From assembly GCA_032250585.1 (NCBI GenBank), contig JAVVFH010000017.1, positions 1 to 29,046 on the forward strand: 29,046 nucleotides of DNA, in the 5' to 3' direction. Under the pieces are notes generated by a model. That model saw only the letters and a list, made by a program, of their open reading frames with translations, was not told the DNA's origin and ran no database searches. Both the position numbers and the translations under genes were made by a program. Below, piece after piece: positions 7,409 to 15,714 of this stretch. Within the stretch, counting starts at the first letter, position 1. Every line of letters begins with the position of its first letter. Source of the DNA: JAVVFH01 sp032250585. Lineage in GTDB: Bacteria > Pseudomonadota > Gammaproteobacteria > Xanthomonadales > SZUA-36.

Positions 7409-7888
7409 ATGGGATTTGCGCTATCGGACATGCAATTGAAAAGCACCGCATTCGACAACGGCGCGCCAATCCCGGCCCGCCATACGGGCGAGGCGGAAGA
7501 CGTATCGCCGGAACTGTCCTGGCGCGACCCGCCGGAGGGTGCCCGCAGCTTCGCGGTGATCTGCCACGATCCCGATGCGCCGTTGATCAGCGAGCGCGGC
7601 ACGTATGGCTTCGTCCACTGGGCGCTGTACAACATCCCCGGCTCAGTGGACGAACTGCCCGAGGGCTGCGGCGATTATACGCCCGGCCGGAATGACTTCG
7701 GTAAAACCGGCTACGGTGGACCAATGCCGCCCAAGGGTCACGGCGAACACAAATATTATTTCTGGGTTCTGGCGCTGGGCGACGAGCCGAAACTGGAAGC
7801 CGGTCTGACGCTATGGGAGTTACTGGAAAAGATCGAGCCCCACGTCATCGGCATGAACCGTTTGATCGGCAGCTACCAGCGTACCTGA
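7409..7888 (+). CDS. YbhB/YbcL-family PEBP (Raf-kinase-inhibitor-like) protein
   Basis: 159-residue phosphatidylethanolamine-binding-protein-like protein, the usual length of bacterial YbhB/YbcL (about 158). Family motifs are visible: the DPDAP anion-binding loop (ICHDPDAPLIS), HWALYNIPGSVDELPEG, and GYGGPMPPKGHGEHKYYFWVLALG. No signal peptide is seen, so it is probably cytoplasmic; the biochemical role of bacterial members is not settled. ATG at 7409 is chosen over GTG at 7397 because GTGGAGG, which includes that GTG, forms the ribosome site 5 nt before the ATG. It is a single gene, convergent with the flavoprotein gene downstream (57 nt between stops) and without a clear intrinsic terminator. 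Confidence 0.92.
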   Translation: MGFALSDMQLKSTAFDNGAPIPARHTGEAEDVSPELSWRDPPEGARSFAVICHDPDAPLISERGTYGFVHWALYNIPGSVDELPEGCGDYTPGRNDFGKTGYGGPMPPKGHGEHKYYFWVLALGDEPKLEAGLTLWELLEKIEPHVIGMNRLIGSYQRT

Positions 7889-7945
7889 GGGGTAAAAACA
7901 AGCCTTTTTGCAATCGGATTGTAAACTTTACCGGCTGACAAGCCG

Positions 7946-9397
7946 TCAGTCCCCCGGACAGACGATCACCTCGTAGCGGCGGCAGCGCTCTTCGATGTCC
8001 AGGCGCCGTGACAGATCCTTTAAAGCGGTCCGCAGCGCTTCTTCCAGCACCGGGTGATAAAACGGCATGCTCAGCAGGTCCTTGACGGTCAGTTGCTGCT
8101 GAACCGACCAGGCCAGCAAATGCGCGAGGTGCTCCGCGTCGGGGCCGAACAGTTCAGCCCCTACCAGGGTGCAACTGCTCCGCTCGGCATACAAACGCAT
8201 CGTCCCCTGGTTCGCGTCCAGAACGCGCGCCCTGCCCTGGTTGGCGAAGGACACGCTGCCGGTCTCGAATTCGCCTTGGTCCAGACTTTCAAACGCGGCC
8301 CCCACCGCAGCCATCTGGGGGTGAGAAAAAACGATCGCCAGCGGCGTCCGGCGGTGATTTTCGCTCGTTTCCGGATAATGGGCGGCATTGCGTCCGGCGA
8401 TGCGCCCTTCGTCGACAGCTTCGTGCATCAGCGGCCGGTGGTGGCTCACGTCTCCAGCCAGGAAAATCGGCGCGGAGCCGACCTGGGTCGTGCACGGATC
8501 CCAGCCCACGGGCATGCCGTGTTCGTCCAGCGCCAGGCCGGCATTTTCCAGTTTCAGTGCCCCAATCTGCGGAACGCGGCCGGTCGCCAGCAGGACTCGC
8601 TCGAATACCTGGACTTGTCGCTGGCCACCGCGATCCTTCCAGGCCATGCGGACACCGCCTTCTTCGCACTCTTCCGCTTCCTCGATGTCGGCCTGCAGGT
8701 GAAAACGATGGTCGGCACTCAGGGTCGCGCGTACGCACTGCTGGATTTCCGGATCCTGCAGCGGGCCGATGAAGGCTTCGTTGGAGAAGAAGTCGACCGC
8801 CACACCGAGACGCTGCAGAGCCTGACCCAGCTCCAGGCCGATGGCACCGGTGCCGACAACCGCCAGGCGAGCGGGCAGATCGTCGAGTTCGAACACGTCA
8901 TCGCTGAGCCAGGCGTTTTGCCCGACTTTTTGAAAAACGGGCGGCACGGTCGGGCGGGCGCCGGTGGCGATGACCACGGCACGGCACTCGACACGTAGCG
9001 GCGCTTCGTTCTCGCGCTCGATCTGCACGGCGGACGGGGCGGAAAAACACGCCAGGCCGCGAATGATCCGGTCCTCCGGCAGCTTGTCCATGCCGTCGAT
9101 AACCCCCGCCACGAAGCGGTCCCGATGCGCCCTCAAACGGCTGAAAACGGCCTGTGCATCGACCGAGAAGTTTTCGACATCGATGCCGAATTCGCCCGCC
9201 TCCCGAACCGCCTGCGCCCGGTCGCCTGCGGCGATCAACAGCTTGGACGGCATGCAACCGACCCGAGCGCAGGTGGTTCCCAGGGGACCGCTGTCCACCA
9301 GCATCCAGTCCCGATCGGTGTTGCGCAATTCGGCGACGGCGTTCAGGCCGGCCGTACCCGCACCAATCACAAGCACATCGACTTCGCGTGTCTCCAT
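7946..9397 (-). CDS. Dihydrolipoamide dehydrogenase-like FAD/NAD disulfide oxidoreductase
   Basis: 483-residue class I pyridine-nucleotide-disulfide oxidoreductase. In order it shows the FAD-binding VDVLVIGAGTAGLNA, the redox disulfide C43/C48 in GTTCARVGCMPSK, the second FAD signature IATGARP, the NAD-binding VVGTGAIGLELGQALQRLG, a LATGRVPQIGAL block, IFLAGDVSHHRPLMHEA, and a C-terminal dimerisation domain. The latter ends in the HPVLEE dyad (H448, E453) that supplies the catalytic base to the partner subunit. This points to dihydrolipoamide dehydrogenase-type chemistry, but the disulfide context TTCARVGCMPSK differs from the common GGTCLNVGCIPSK, and no E1/E2 gene lies nearby. It may reduce another disulfide substrate. 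ATG at 9397 has AGGAG about 9 nt upstream and gives METREVDVLVIG; an upstream extension is not supported. Confidence 0.88.
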   Translation of the reverse strand: METREVDVLVIGAGTAGLNAVAELRNTDRDWMLVDSGPLGTTCARVGCMPSKLLIAAGDRAQAVREAGEFGIDVENFSVDAQAVFSRLRAHRDRFVAGVIDGMDKLPEDRIIRGLACFSAPSAVQIERENEAPLRVECRAVVIATGARPTVPPVFQKVGQNAWLSDDVFELDDLPARLAVVGTGAIGLELGQALQRLGVAVDFFSNEAFIGPLQDPEIQQCVRATLSADHRFHLQADIEEAEECEEGGVRMAWKDRGGQRQVQVFERVLLATGRVPQIGALKLENAGLALDEHGMPVGWDPCTTQVGSAPIFLAGDVSHHRPLMHEAVDEGRIAGRNAAHYPETSENHRRTPLAIVFSHPQMAAVGAAFESLDQGEFETGSVSFANQGRARVLDANQGTMRLYAERSSCTLVGAELFGPDAEHLAHLLAWSVQQQLTVKDLLSMPFYHPVLEEALRTALKDLSRRLDIEERCRRYEVIVCPGD

Positions 9398-9736
9398 AAT
9401 CTTGCTCCTGCCTTTCCCATATCTACAGCAAATTTTGCGCCGCGCTTCAAAAAACAAATCGCGGTCAGAGAAACCCTTTTCAATCCAGCCAATTTATCGC
9501 ATCGCAATCTAGCCAAAAAATATTCTCCGACCCCGTATTGAAGTATCCGGTTCGTGACGCCGGCAGATTTGCGGAAAAAGGGTATATTGTCTACGCTATA
9601 TGCGCTCGGCTCACCGGTCTTTCCGTACTTGCGCCGGTCCGTCATCTACCTCCCGGCAAAGCGGTCGGGAGATGCGCACAGAGCATGTGCAGATAAGGTG
9701 CCGAAAACCCGGGCGCCAGGTTTCCGGGAAATGCCA
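9398..9736. other. Divergent intergenic region with methyltransferase leader
   Basis: About 340 bp, clearly more AT-rich on its left side than the flanking genes, between the divergent flavoprotein and methyltransferase genes. On the plus strand TTGCGG (9569-9574) lies 17 bp from TACGCT (9592-9597), next to TATATT; this is a weak sigma70-like candidate. The stretch 9600-9736 would then be a long 5' leader with a CTCCCG/CGGGAG hairpin (9650-9671). CCCGG and CCGGG segments near 9708-9728 could pair close to the start codon. No known riboswitch is recognised. Confidence 0.4.
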
Positions 9737-10573
9737 ATGGCCGACCAATCACGAAGCGACGCCGCGACACTGCCGCGGATGTATTCCCGCGAAGCCCTGC
9801 GTGAACAAAGTTTCAGCGATGTGTGGAGACAGGACCTCGACAAGGTCTTTGCCGACCTGGCTCCACGTTACGACCTTGCCAACGACATCGCCACGCTGGG
9901 CATGGCGCCCTATTTGCGGCGCTGTTTCATGCGCACCATCGATCTGCAGCCCGGCCAACGTGTTCTTGATGTGTGTGCCGGCACCAACATCATTGGCATC
10001 ACGCTGCTCATTCGCGAGCCCACGCTGGACGTTCATGCCATGGACCGCTCATCACACATGCAGGACATTGGCCGCCAAAAGGCTGAAAAACGCGGCTTCA
10101 AGATCAACAGTACCATCGGCGACGTGACCACACTTCCCTACCCGGACGATTATTTCGACCTGGTTACCCTCCAGTTCGCATCGCGCCATTTACGGGTTTA
10201 CGAGGTTTTCAGCGAAATTTTCCGGGTGCTGAAACCCGGCGGCCGATTTCATCATTCCGACATGCTGCGGCCGACAAATCCAGTGATAAAGCGACTCTAT
10301 TACACCTACTTGCGCGCCTGCCTGGGTTTCACCAGCGCGCTCGTGAAAAGCGGCCAGACCGCGCACAAATGCAAACCATACTTTATCGACGCGCTGGACA
10401 AGTTCTATTCCCCCGAAGAACTGAGCCACATTCTTACCGAGGTGGGCTTCGAAACCATTTCGGTGTCCGAGGTCGTTTTCGGCACGCTTGGCTTCCACCG
10501 CGGCTGCAAACCGAAACAAAAACCTCTGAGCAACCGTGAGGCCAATAAAACTGCTGACATCTCGCATGATTGA
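9737..10573 (+). CDS. UbiE/COQ5-like class I SAM-dependent methyltransferase
   Basis: 278-residue protein with the Rossmann-like methyltransferase fold. The N-terminal VFADLAPRYDLANDIATLG (from about residue 37) closely follows the UbiE/MenG type of entry sequence. Motif I is RVLDVCAGTN (75-84), followed by an acidic residue in LDVHAMDRSSHM, GDVTTLPYPDDYFDLVTLQFASRHL (motifs II/III) and VFRVLKPGG-type FRVLKPGGRFHHSDM. Motif I deviates from the usual GxGxG: the third Gly position is Asn. The substrate is unknown; the gene stands alone, away from quinone-biosynthesis genes, so it is probably not the housekeeping UbiE. Start: ATG at 9737 (MADQSRSD) or 9731; the ribosome site (GGGAA) is weak, and earlier in-frame codons look like leader DNA rather than protein. 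It converges on terC, and two tiny overlapping open frames follow its stop. Confidence 0.75.
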   Translation: MADQSRSDAATLPRMYSREALREQSFSDVWRQDLDKVFADLAPRYDLANDIATLGMAPYLRRCFMRTIDLQPGQRVLDVCAGTNIIGITLLIREPTLDVHAMDRSSHMQDIGRQKAEKRGFKINSTIGDVTTLPYPDDYFDLVTLQFASRHLRVYEVFSEIFRVLKPGGRFHHSDMLRPTNPVIKRLYYTYLRACLGFTSALVKSGQTAHKCKPYFIDALDKFYSPEELSHILTEVGFETISVSEVVFGTLGFHRGCKPKQKPLSNREANKTADISHD

Positions 10574-10655
10574 AGTGCTGAGCATGCAGGAAGGTGAACT
10601 GGAACCCGTCTGATGCGCATGAACAAGGGAGCCCGCGAGCTTTCGAACTACGTGT

Positions 10656-11417
10656 TCAAGCGCGGCCGGCGTTTTTTCGTGCTCTGCGGGACATCATATT
10701 GAGCCCCTCTACCAGAGCCGAGAATGCCATCGCCGCGTAGATGTAGCCTTTTGGCACGTGCGCGCCGAAACCCTCGGCGATCAGCGTGGTACCGATCAGC
10801 AGCAGGAATGCGAGCGCCAGCATGACGATGGTCGGATTGCGATGGATAAAGTTCGCCAGTGGCGTTGCAGCCAGCAGCATTACCGACACCGCAACCACGA
10901 CCGCCACGACCATGATCGGAATGTGATCGGTCATGCCCACGGCCGTGATGATGCTGTCGAGCGAAAACACGAGATCCAGCACGAGGATCTGACCGATCGC
11001 CGAACCAACACCCAGTGATGCTTTTGCCGAGTTGAATACGTCAGGCTCCGGATCGGGATCGACGTTATGGTGAATTTCCTTGGTCGCCTTCCAGACCAGG
11101 AACAAGCCGCCGGTGATCAGGATCAGGTCACGCCAGGAAAAGCCATGACCGAATACGTGGAACAGCGGATCGGTTAGCAGGATGATGAATGCAATCGCGC
11201 CCAGCAACACCAAGCGCAGAACCAGCGCGGCGGAAATGCCGATGCGGCGCGTTCTGTGGCGCTGGTGCTCGGGAAGTTTGTTGGTCAGCACCGAAATGAA
11301 GATCAGGTTGTCGATCCCGAGCACCACCTCCATCACAATGAGCGCGCTCAACGCAATCCATGCGTTGGGGTCCACGAGCAGGCTAATCAGGTATTCCAAC
11401 ATCGAAAGAGGCTGCAT
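10656..11417 (-). CDS. TerC-family integral membrane protein
   Basis: 253-residue polytopic inner-membrane protein of the TerC family, members of which are linked to tellurite resistance and metal (notably manganese) export. The two family hallmarks are present: ALIVMEVVLGIDNLIFISVL near the N-terminus and LVLDLVFSLDSIITAVGM in the middle, each with the conserved Asp in a membrane helix. The HNVDPDPEPD loop and ASALVEG-like SALVEGLNMM end also fit. The protein ends soon after the last helix with a basic tail and no CBS or CorC domain. Two starts are possible: ATG 11417 (MQPLSMLEYL) or ATG 11402 (MLEYLISLL, the more typical beginning); neither has a strong ribosome site. It lies 149 bp downstream of the RND permease gene on the same strand and may be read through from it. 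A TATCAT -10-like element at about 11430-11435 is weak. Confidence 0.88.
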   Translation of the reverse strand: MQPLSMLEYLISLLVDPNAWIALSALIVMEVVLGIDNLIFISVLTNKLPEHQRHRTRRIGISAALVLRLVLLGAIAFIILLTDPLFHVFGHGFSWRDLILITGGLFLVWKATKEIHHNVDPDPEPDVFNSAKASLGVGSAIGQILVLDLVFSLDSIITAVGMTDHIPIMVVAVVVAVSVMLLAATPLANFIHRNPTIVMLALAFLLLIGTTLIAEGFGAHVPKGYIYAAMAFSALVEGLNMMSRRARKNAGRA

Positions 11418-11566
11418 TAGAAAGAGTGGATGATAGCGTAACAGTTTTCGAATGACCGCGGACCGACGAAGCCACCGTTAGAAAATTGATGACCACATCG
11501 AATATTACCCGGCTGGGTTTTGGCGGCGCCGCTGATGGCCGCGACGCTGGGCTGAGCGAAGACCCG

Positions 11567-14500
11567 TTACGATACCTGCACCCGTTCACGCGCCAGCAGA
11601 ATATAGAAGCCGGGCAGGATGAACAGCGTCAGTACCGTGCCGATGCCCAGGCCCGTCGCGATGGTGAGCCCGATCGCGTAACGGCTTTCGGCGCCCGGCC
11701 CGCTGGCCAGCAGCAAGGGGATCATCGCAACGATCAGGGCGGCCGAGGTCATCAGAATCGGGCGCAACCGGATCGCCGCCGCTTCGATTACCGCACGCCG
11801 CCGGGACAGGCCTTGCTGAATCTGCAGTTGATTGGCGAACTCGACGATCAGAATGCCGTTCTTGGAGACCACGCCGATCAGCGTGATCAAGCCGACCTGG
11901 GTATAGATGTTCATGCTGGTGAAACCAAGCATGATGAACGCCATGGCACCGGCAACCGAAAGCGGCACCGAAATCAGGATGATGAACGGATCGCGCCAGC
12001 TTTCGAACTGCGCGGCCAGAACCAGGTAAATGACCAGCAGCGACAGGAAGAAGGTCACATAGAGGGCGGCGCCCTGTTGCTTGAACTGGCGCGACTCACC
12101 CTTGTAATCGAAACTGAAGCCCTGCGGGAAGACTTCCGCCGCGGCGCTTTCGAGAAACGCCGTGGCCTCGCCCATGGACGCGCCACCGCGGACCGCCCCT
12201 TCGAGCGTCATGGCGTTGAGCTGGTTGTGTTGCGTGCGCTGAGATGGCTCGACCTCTGACTCGAACGACACGATTCCGCCCAGCGGCACCAACTCGCCTG
12301 AATCTGTTCGCAGGAAATACTCGTTCAGATCCTCAAGGCTTTGGCGTGCGTAGAACTCGACTTGCGGGATGACCTCGTAGGAACGGCCCTGCAGATCGAA
12401 ACGATTGATAAACCCACCGCCGAGCAGGCTCGCCAGTTCGCGGCCCACCTCCGCCATTGACAGGCCCAGATCGGCCGCCCGCTCGCGATCAATCACGATA
12501 CGCTTGACCGGGCGATCGAACTCGATCGATTTCTGTAAAAAGGCGAACAGGCCGCTGTCCATCGCTTTGACCATGATCTCATCGGCAACGGCATCGAGTT
12601 CTTCGTAAGATTTGGCCGTCGCGATGACAAATTGCAACGGCGGTCCCCGCCCGGCGCCGGGGATCGATGGGCGCGTGAACACCGAGGTACGCAATCCCGT
12701 GACCCTTGAAACGCCCTGCTGCATCAAGGGCTCGACTTCGAACTGAGAAATTTTGCGTTGGTCCCAGGGCGTGAGCCGGACCCCGCCGAACAGGGTATTG
12801 CTGCCCCCGACACCCAGCAGCATGAAGCTTCTTTCGTATTCCGGCAGTTGCTCGAATTGCTCCTGCAGGTCGGTGCCGTATTTTTGCAGATACTCCAACG
12901 TCGCCGTTTCCGGAGCCTTTGCCTGGTAAATCAGGATGCCCTGGTCTTCGGTGGGTGCCAATTCACTCTGGCTCAATTGCAGCATGAAGCCGATCGAAAG
13001 TAGCACCACCACCGCGAACACGACCACCACAGAGACCGAGCGCATGGCCCAGTCCAGAGCGCCTTTGTAGGCTTCGGCCAGGCGCGTGAAACTCGCCTCG
13101 ACCCGCTGTTCGAAACGATTGGTTTCACCGTGCGGTTTCAGGATGTGTCCCGACAACATCGGTGACAGGGTCAGCGCAATCACGCCGGAAACCAGCACGG
13201 CCCCGGCCAGCGTGAACGCGAACTCGGAAAAAAGCGAGCCGACCAGCCCACCCATGAAACCGATGGGCGCATAGACCGCAATCAGTGTAGTCGTCATCGC
13301 GAGCACCGGGGTGGCCATTTCCCGCGCGCCCTTCAGTGAGGCCTCGAAGCGCGGCTCGCCCCGCTCGATGTGCCGATGGACGTTCTCGACAATAATGATG
13401 GCGTCGTCCACGACCAGACCGATTGCCAGCACCATCGCCAGCAAGGTCAGCAGATTCAGTGAAAATCCAAGCACCAGCATGACCAGTGCACCGCCGACCA
13501 GGGACAGCGGCACGGCCACCGACGGCACCACCGCGGCGCGCAGTGAACCCAGCGAGAGGAACACGACCACCAGCACGATCAGCAAGGCTTCGACCAGGGT
13601 TTTTATGACTTCCCGGATGGAGTTTTCGATGAATTCGGACGCGTCGTAGGCCAGTTCAACCTCGATTCCGGCGGGCAACTGCGAACGGATCCCCGGAAGC
13701 TCACCGCGAACCAGGGCCGCTACGTCCAGCGGATTGGCGCCCGGCGCCAACTCGATCGCCACGTAAGTGGAGGGTCGGCCTTTGTAATTATTGGTCTCAG
13801 AATAGGTTTGCGAACCGAGTTCGGGACGCGCGATCTCGGCCAGCCGGATGATGCTGCCGTCGACTTCCTTGACGATGAGTTGTTCGAAGGCTTCCGGGGT
13901 CGAAACGTTGGTGTTGGCTTTCAGATCGATTTGCACCAGTTCATCGCGCGTGCGGCCGATACCGGCCTGGTAATTGTTCGCCAGCAGGACCTGAACGAGT
14001 TCGTTGGCCGTCATGTCGATCGCCGCCAGCCGTTGCGGATCGATCCAGATTCGCTGCGCAAAGCGGCGGCCGAGCAGTTCCGCCTTGCCAACGCCCTGCA
14101 AAGCCTGCAGTTTCGGCTGCACCTCGCGCATCAGGTAATCGGTGATGCCCGAAACCTCGACCGTTTCACTGAAAAAAGCGATGTACATCAGTGCGGTGGT
14201 CTCGCCTGTGGTCGACGTGATCACCGGATCGCGCACCTCCTCGGGCAGCACGTCACGCTGACTGGCCACCTTGGCCTGGATCTCGGACAAGGCGTCGTTG
14301 GCGTCGTAGTTGAGCACCATGCGCGCGTCGATGGTCGACACACCCTGGGAGCTGGTCGAAGACAGGAAATCGATTCCCTCGGCTTCGGCGATCGCCTGCT
14401 GCAGCGGCGTGGTGACAAAGCCCTTGACCAGCTCCGAATCGGCACCCGGATAAGCCGTGCGTACGGTGACGGTGGTGCTTTGCAGCTCCGGGAACTGGCG

Positions 14501-14602
14501 CACTTCCAGATCCATCGCCGCGCGCGCGCCCAGCAGCAGGATCAGCAGGCTGACGACGCTCGCCAGCACCGGCCGGCGGACAAAGATGTCGGTAAAACGC
14601 AT
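11567..14602 (-). CDS. HAE1-type RND efflux transporter permease (MexF/AcrB-like)
   Basis: 1011-residue inner-membrane proton-driven efflux pump subunit, the usual length for the hydrophobe/amphiphile RND family. It begins MRFTDIFVRRPVLASVVSLL, the standard first transmembrane helix. The proton-relay Asp pair is D399-D400 in AIGLVVDDAIIIVENVHRHIE, matching AcrB D407/D408. The partner lysine is in GVVSKNGILIVEFANQ near residue 920. Two large periplasmic loops lie between TM1/TM2 and TM7/TM8. The ATG shares one base with the adaptor stop (TGATG), so the two are co-translated. No outer-membrane channel gene is linked, so it probably uses a TolC-like protein encoded elsewhere. Substrates cannot be predicted. 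Confidence 0.96.
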   Translation of the reverse strand: MRFTDIFVRRPVLASVVSLLILLLGARAAMDLEVRQFPELQSTTVTVRTAYPGADSELVKGFVTTPLQQAIAEAEGIDFLSSTSSQGVSTIDARMVLNYDANDALSEIQAKVASQRDVLPEEVRDPVITSTTGETTALMYIAFFSETVEVSGITDYLMREVQPKLQALQGVGKAELLGRRFAQRIWIDPQRLAAIDMTANELVQVLLANNYQAGIGRTRDELVQIDLKANTNVSTPEAFEQLIVKEVDGSIIRLAEIARPELGSQTYSETNNYKGRPSTYVAIELAPGANPLDVAALVRGELPGIRSQLPAGIEVELAYDASEFIENSIREVIKTLVEALLIVLVVVFLSLGSLRAAVVPSVAVPLSLVGGALVMLVLGFSLNLLTLLAMVLAIGLVVDDAIIIVENVHRHIERGEPRFEASLKGAREMATPVLAMTTTLIAVYAPIGFMGGLVGSLFSEFAFTLAGAVLVSGVIALTLSPMLSGHILKPHGETNRFEQRVEASFTRLAEAYKGALDWAMRSVSVVVVFAVVVLLSIGFMLQLSQSELAPTEDQGILIYQAKAPETATLEYLQKYGTDLQEQFEQLPEYERSFMLLGVGGSNTLFGGVRLTPWDQRKISQFEVEPLMQQGVSRVTGLRTSVFTRPSIPGAGRGPPLQFVIATAKSYEELDAVADEIMVKAMDSGLFAFLQKSIEFDRPVKRIVIDRERAADLGLSMAEVGRELASLLGGGFINRFDLQGRSYEVIPQVEFYARQSLEDLNEYFLRTDSGELVPLGGIVSFESEVEPSQRTQHNQLNAMTLEGAVRGGASMGEATAFLESAAAEVFPQGFSFDYKGESRQFKQQGAALYVTFFLSLLVIYLVLAAQFESWRDPFIILISVPLSVAGAMAFIMLGFTSMNIYTQVGLITLIGVVSKNGILIVEFANQLQIQQGLSRRRAVIEAAAIRLRPILMTSAALIVAMIPLLLASGPGAESRYAIGLTIATGLGIGTVLTLFILPGFYILLARERVQVS

Positions 14603-15714
14603 CAGCGTTGCTCCGACGGCCGGCCGGATTTGTTCACGACTTCAACGGGCTGCCCATTACGCAAACGCAGCAGGCCCGCCTTCACAACGCGCGCCTGCGC
14701 TCCGATACCTTCAGTCACTTCGACTTCACCGGCACGAACCTCGCCGGTCTTCACCGTGACCCGCTCCACGACGGTTTGTCCCTTGTCATCCGCTACCACG
14801 GCAAAGACGAAATCGCCGTAGGTATTGTAGGAAATCGCCGTTCTCGGCACCGTCAGCACCTCACGATAGACATCGCGCCAGGTTCGCACCCTTGCGAACA
14901 TGCCGGGCCGCAGCCGCAACTCCGGGTTGTCCATCTGAGCCCGGACGCGCACCGTTCGGCTTTCGGGCACAACTGACGAGTCCAGGGCCAAAACCTTGCC
15001 GGAAAAGCTTTCACCCGGAAACGCCGCTACCTGAACTTCAACGGCATCGCCGGGCGACACCTGCGACAGGCTCCGCTCGGGAAGCGTAAAGTCGACCTGG
15101 ATTGGGTCCAGCATATTGATACCGACGAACGCAGTCCCTTCGGCGAGGTACTCTCCCAGGTCGACCTGACGCAAGCCGAGGACTCCGGAAAACGGCGCAC
15201 GGATCGTTTTCTTGTCCAGCAGCGCCTGTTGTTCACGGACGCGCGCCACGGTCGCCTCGTAATCCAGTCGCGCGTCGTCGAACTCGGATTCCGAAACGGC
15301 TTGCTGCTCAATCAGGTCCGATAAACGCTCAAGGCGTTGCAGCGCGAGCCGTGCTTCGACCCGTCGTGTCTCGAGCACCGCCTGGTCGATTTCGGCGTTC
15401 AGCCGGATCAGGACCTGGCCGGCTTCAACCTGCTCACCGGATTCGAAATCCACAGCCTCGACCACGCCCGCTACTTCATTGGCGAGTTCGACGCCATTGA
15501 TCGCCCGCAGGGCGCCGATCGCGGTGATCGACTCCTGCCAGCGCCGGCTCGTCACTTCGACCGCCTCGACAGCAGCCGGCGGCGGCGCCTGCGACATAAG
15601 CTCGCGCTGCCGGTCGATCTGCTGAAACCGCCAGGTGAACAAGCCACCGAAAATCACGGCAAGAACAGTCAAAACCACAACGGTTCGCAGAAATGCGCTC
15701 ATGTTCAAATCCAT
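14602..15714 (-). CDS. RND efflux periplasmic adaptor subunit (membrane fusion protein)
   Basis: 370-residue HlyD/AcrA-type adaptor that connects the RND permease to an outer-membrane channel. Numbered from ATG 15714, residues 5-28 (MSAFLRTVVVLTVLAVIFGGLF) form a membrane anchor or uncleaved signal, with no lipobox Cys. There follow a half barrel-sandwich (VAGVVEAVDFESGEQVEAGQ), a helical hairpin (RRVEARLALQRLERLSDLIEQQAVSESEFDDARLDYEATVARVREQQ, 100-150 region), the second half (TIRAPFSGVLGLRQVDLGEYL), a beta-barrel and the membrane-proximal domain. The start is ATG 15714 or 15702; both keep the anchor, and the longer open frame to 15771 is not supported by a ribosome site. It is the first gene of the operon. 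No regulator gene is adjacent. Confidence 0.93.
   Translation of the reverse strand: MDLNMSAFLRTVVVLTVLAVIFGGLFTWRFQQIDRQRELMSQAPPPAAVEAVEVTSRRWQESITAIGALRAINGVELANEVAGVVEAVDFESGEQVEAGQVLIRLNAEIDQAVLETRRVEARLALQRLERLSDLIEQQAVSESEFDDARLDYEATVARVREQQALLDKKTIRAPFSGVLGLRQVDLGEYLAEGTAFVGINMLDPIQVDFTLPERSLSQVSPGDAVEVQVAAFPGESFSGKVLALDSSVVPESRTVRVRAQMDNPELRLRPGMFARVRTWRDVYREVLTVPRTAISYNTYGDFVFAVVADDKGQTVVERVTVKTGEVRAGEVEVTEGIGAQARVVKAGLLRLRNGQPVEVVNKSGRPSEQR

Noticed and set aside
7900..7940. Imperfect dyads between the PEBP and flavoprotein stops considered as a bidirectional terminator
   Set aside because: TTTGCAAT/ATTGTAAA and CGGCT/AGCCG dyads exist, but neither strand has a T-run after the stem.
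8054..8998. 314-codon plus-strand open frame
   Set aside because: Antisense shadow of the flavoprotein gene, which has all family motifs.
9554..9730. 59-codon N-terminal extension of the methyltransferase from a GTG
   Set aside because: The translation has no family similarity and overlaps the probable promoter; the UbiE-like sequence begins only after 9737.
13808..14821. 337-codon plus-strand open frame across the RND gene junction
   Set aside because: Antisense to the RND permease and adaptor, both of which are unmistakable.
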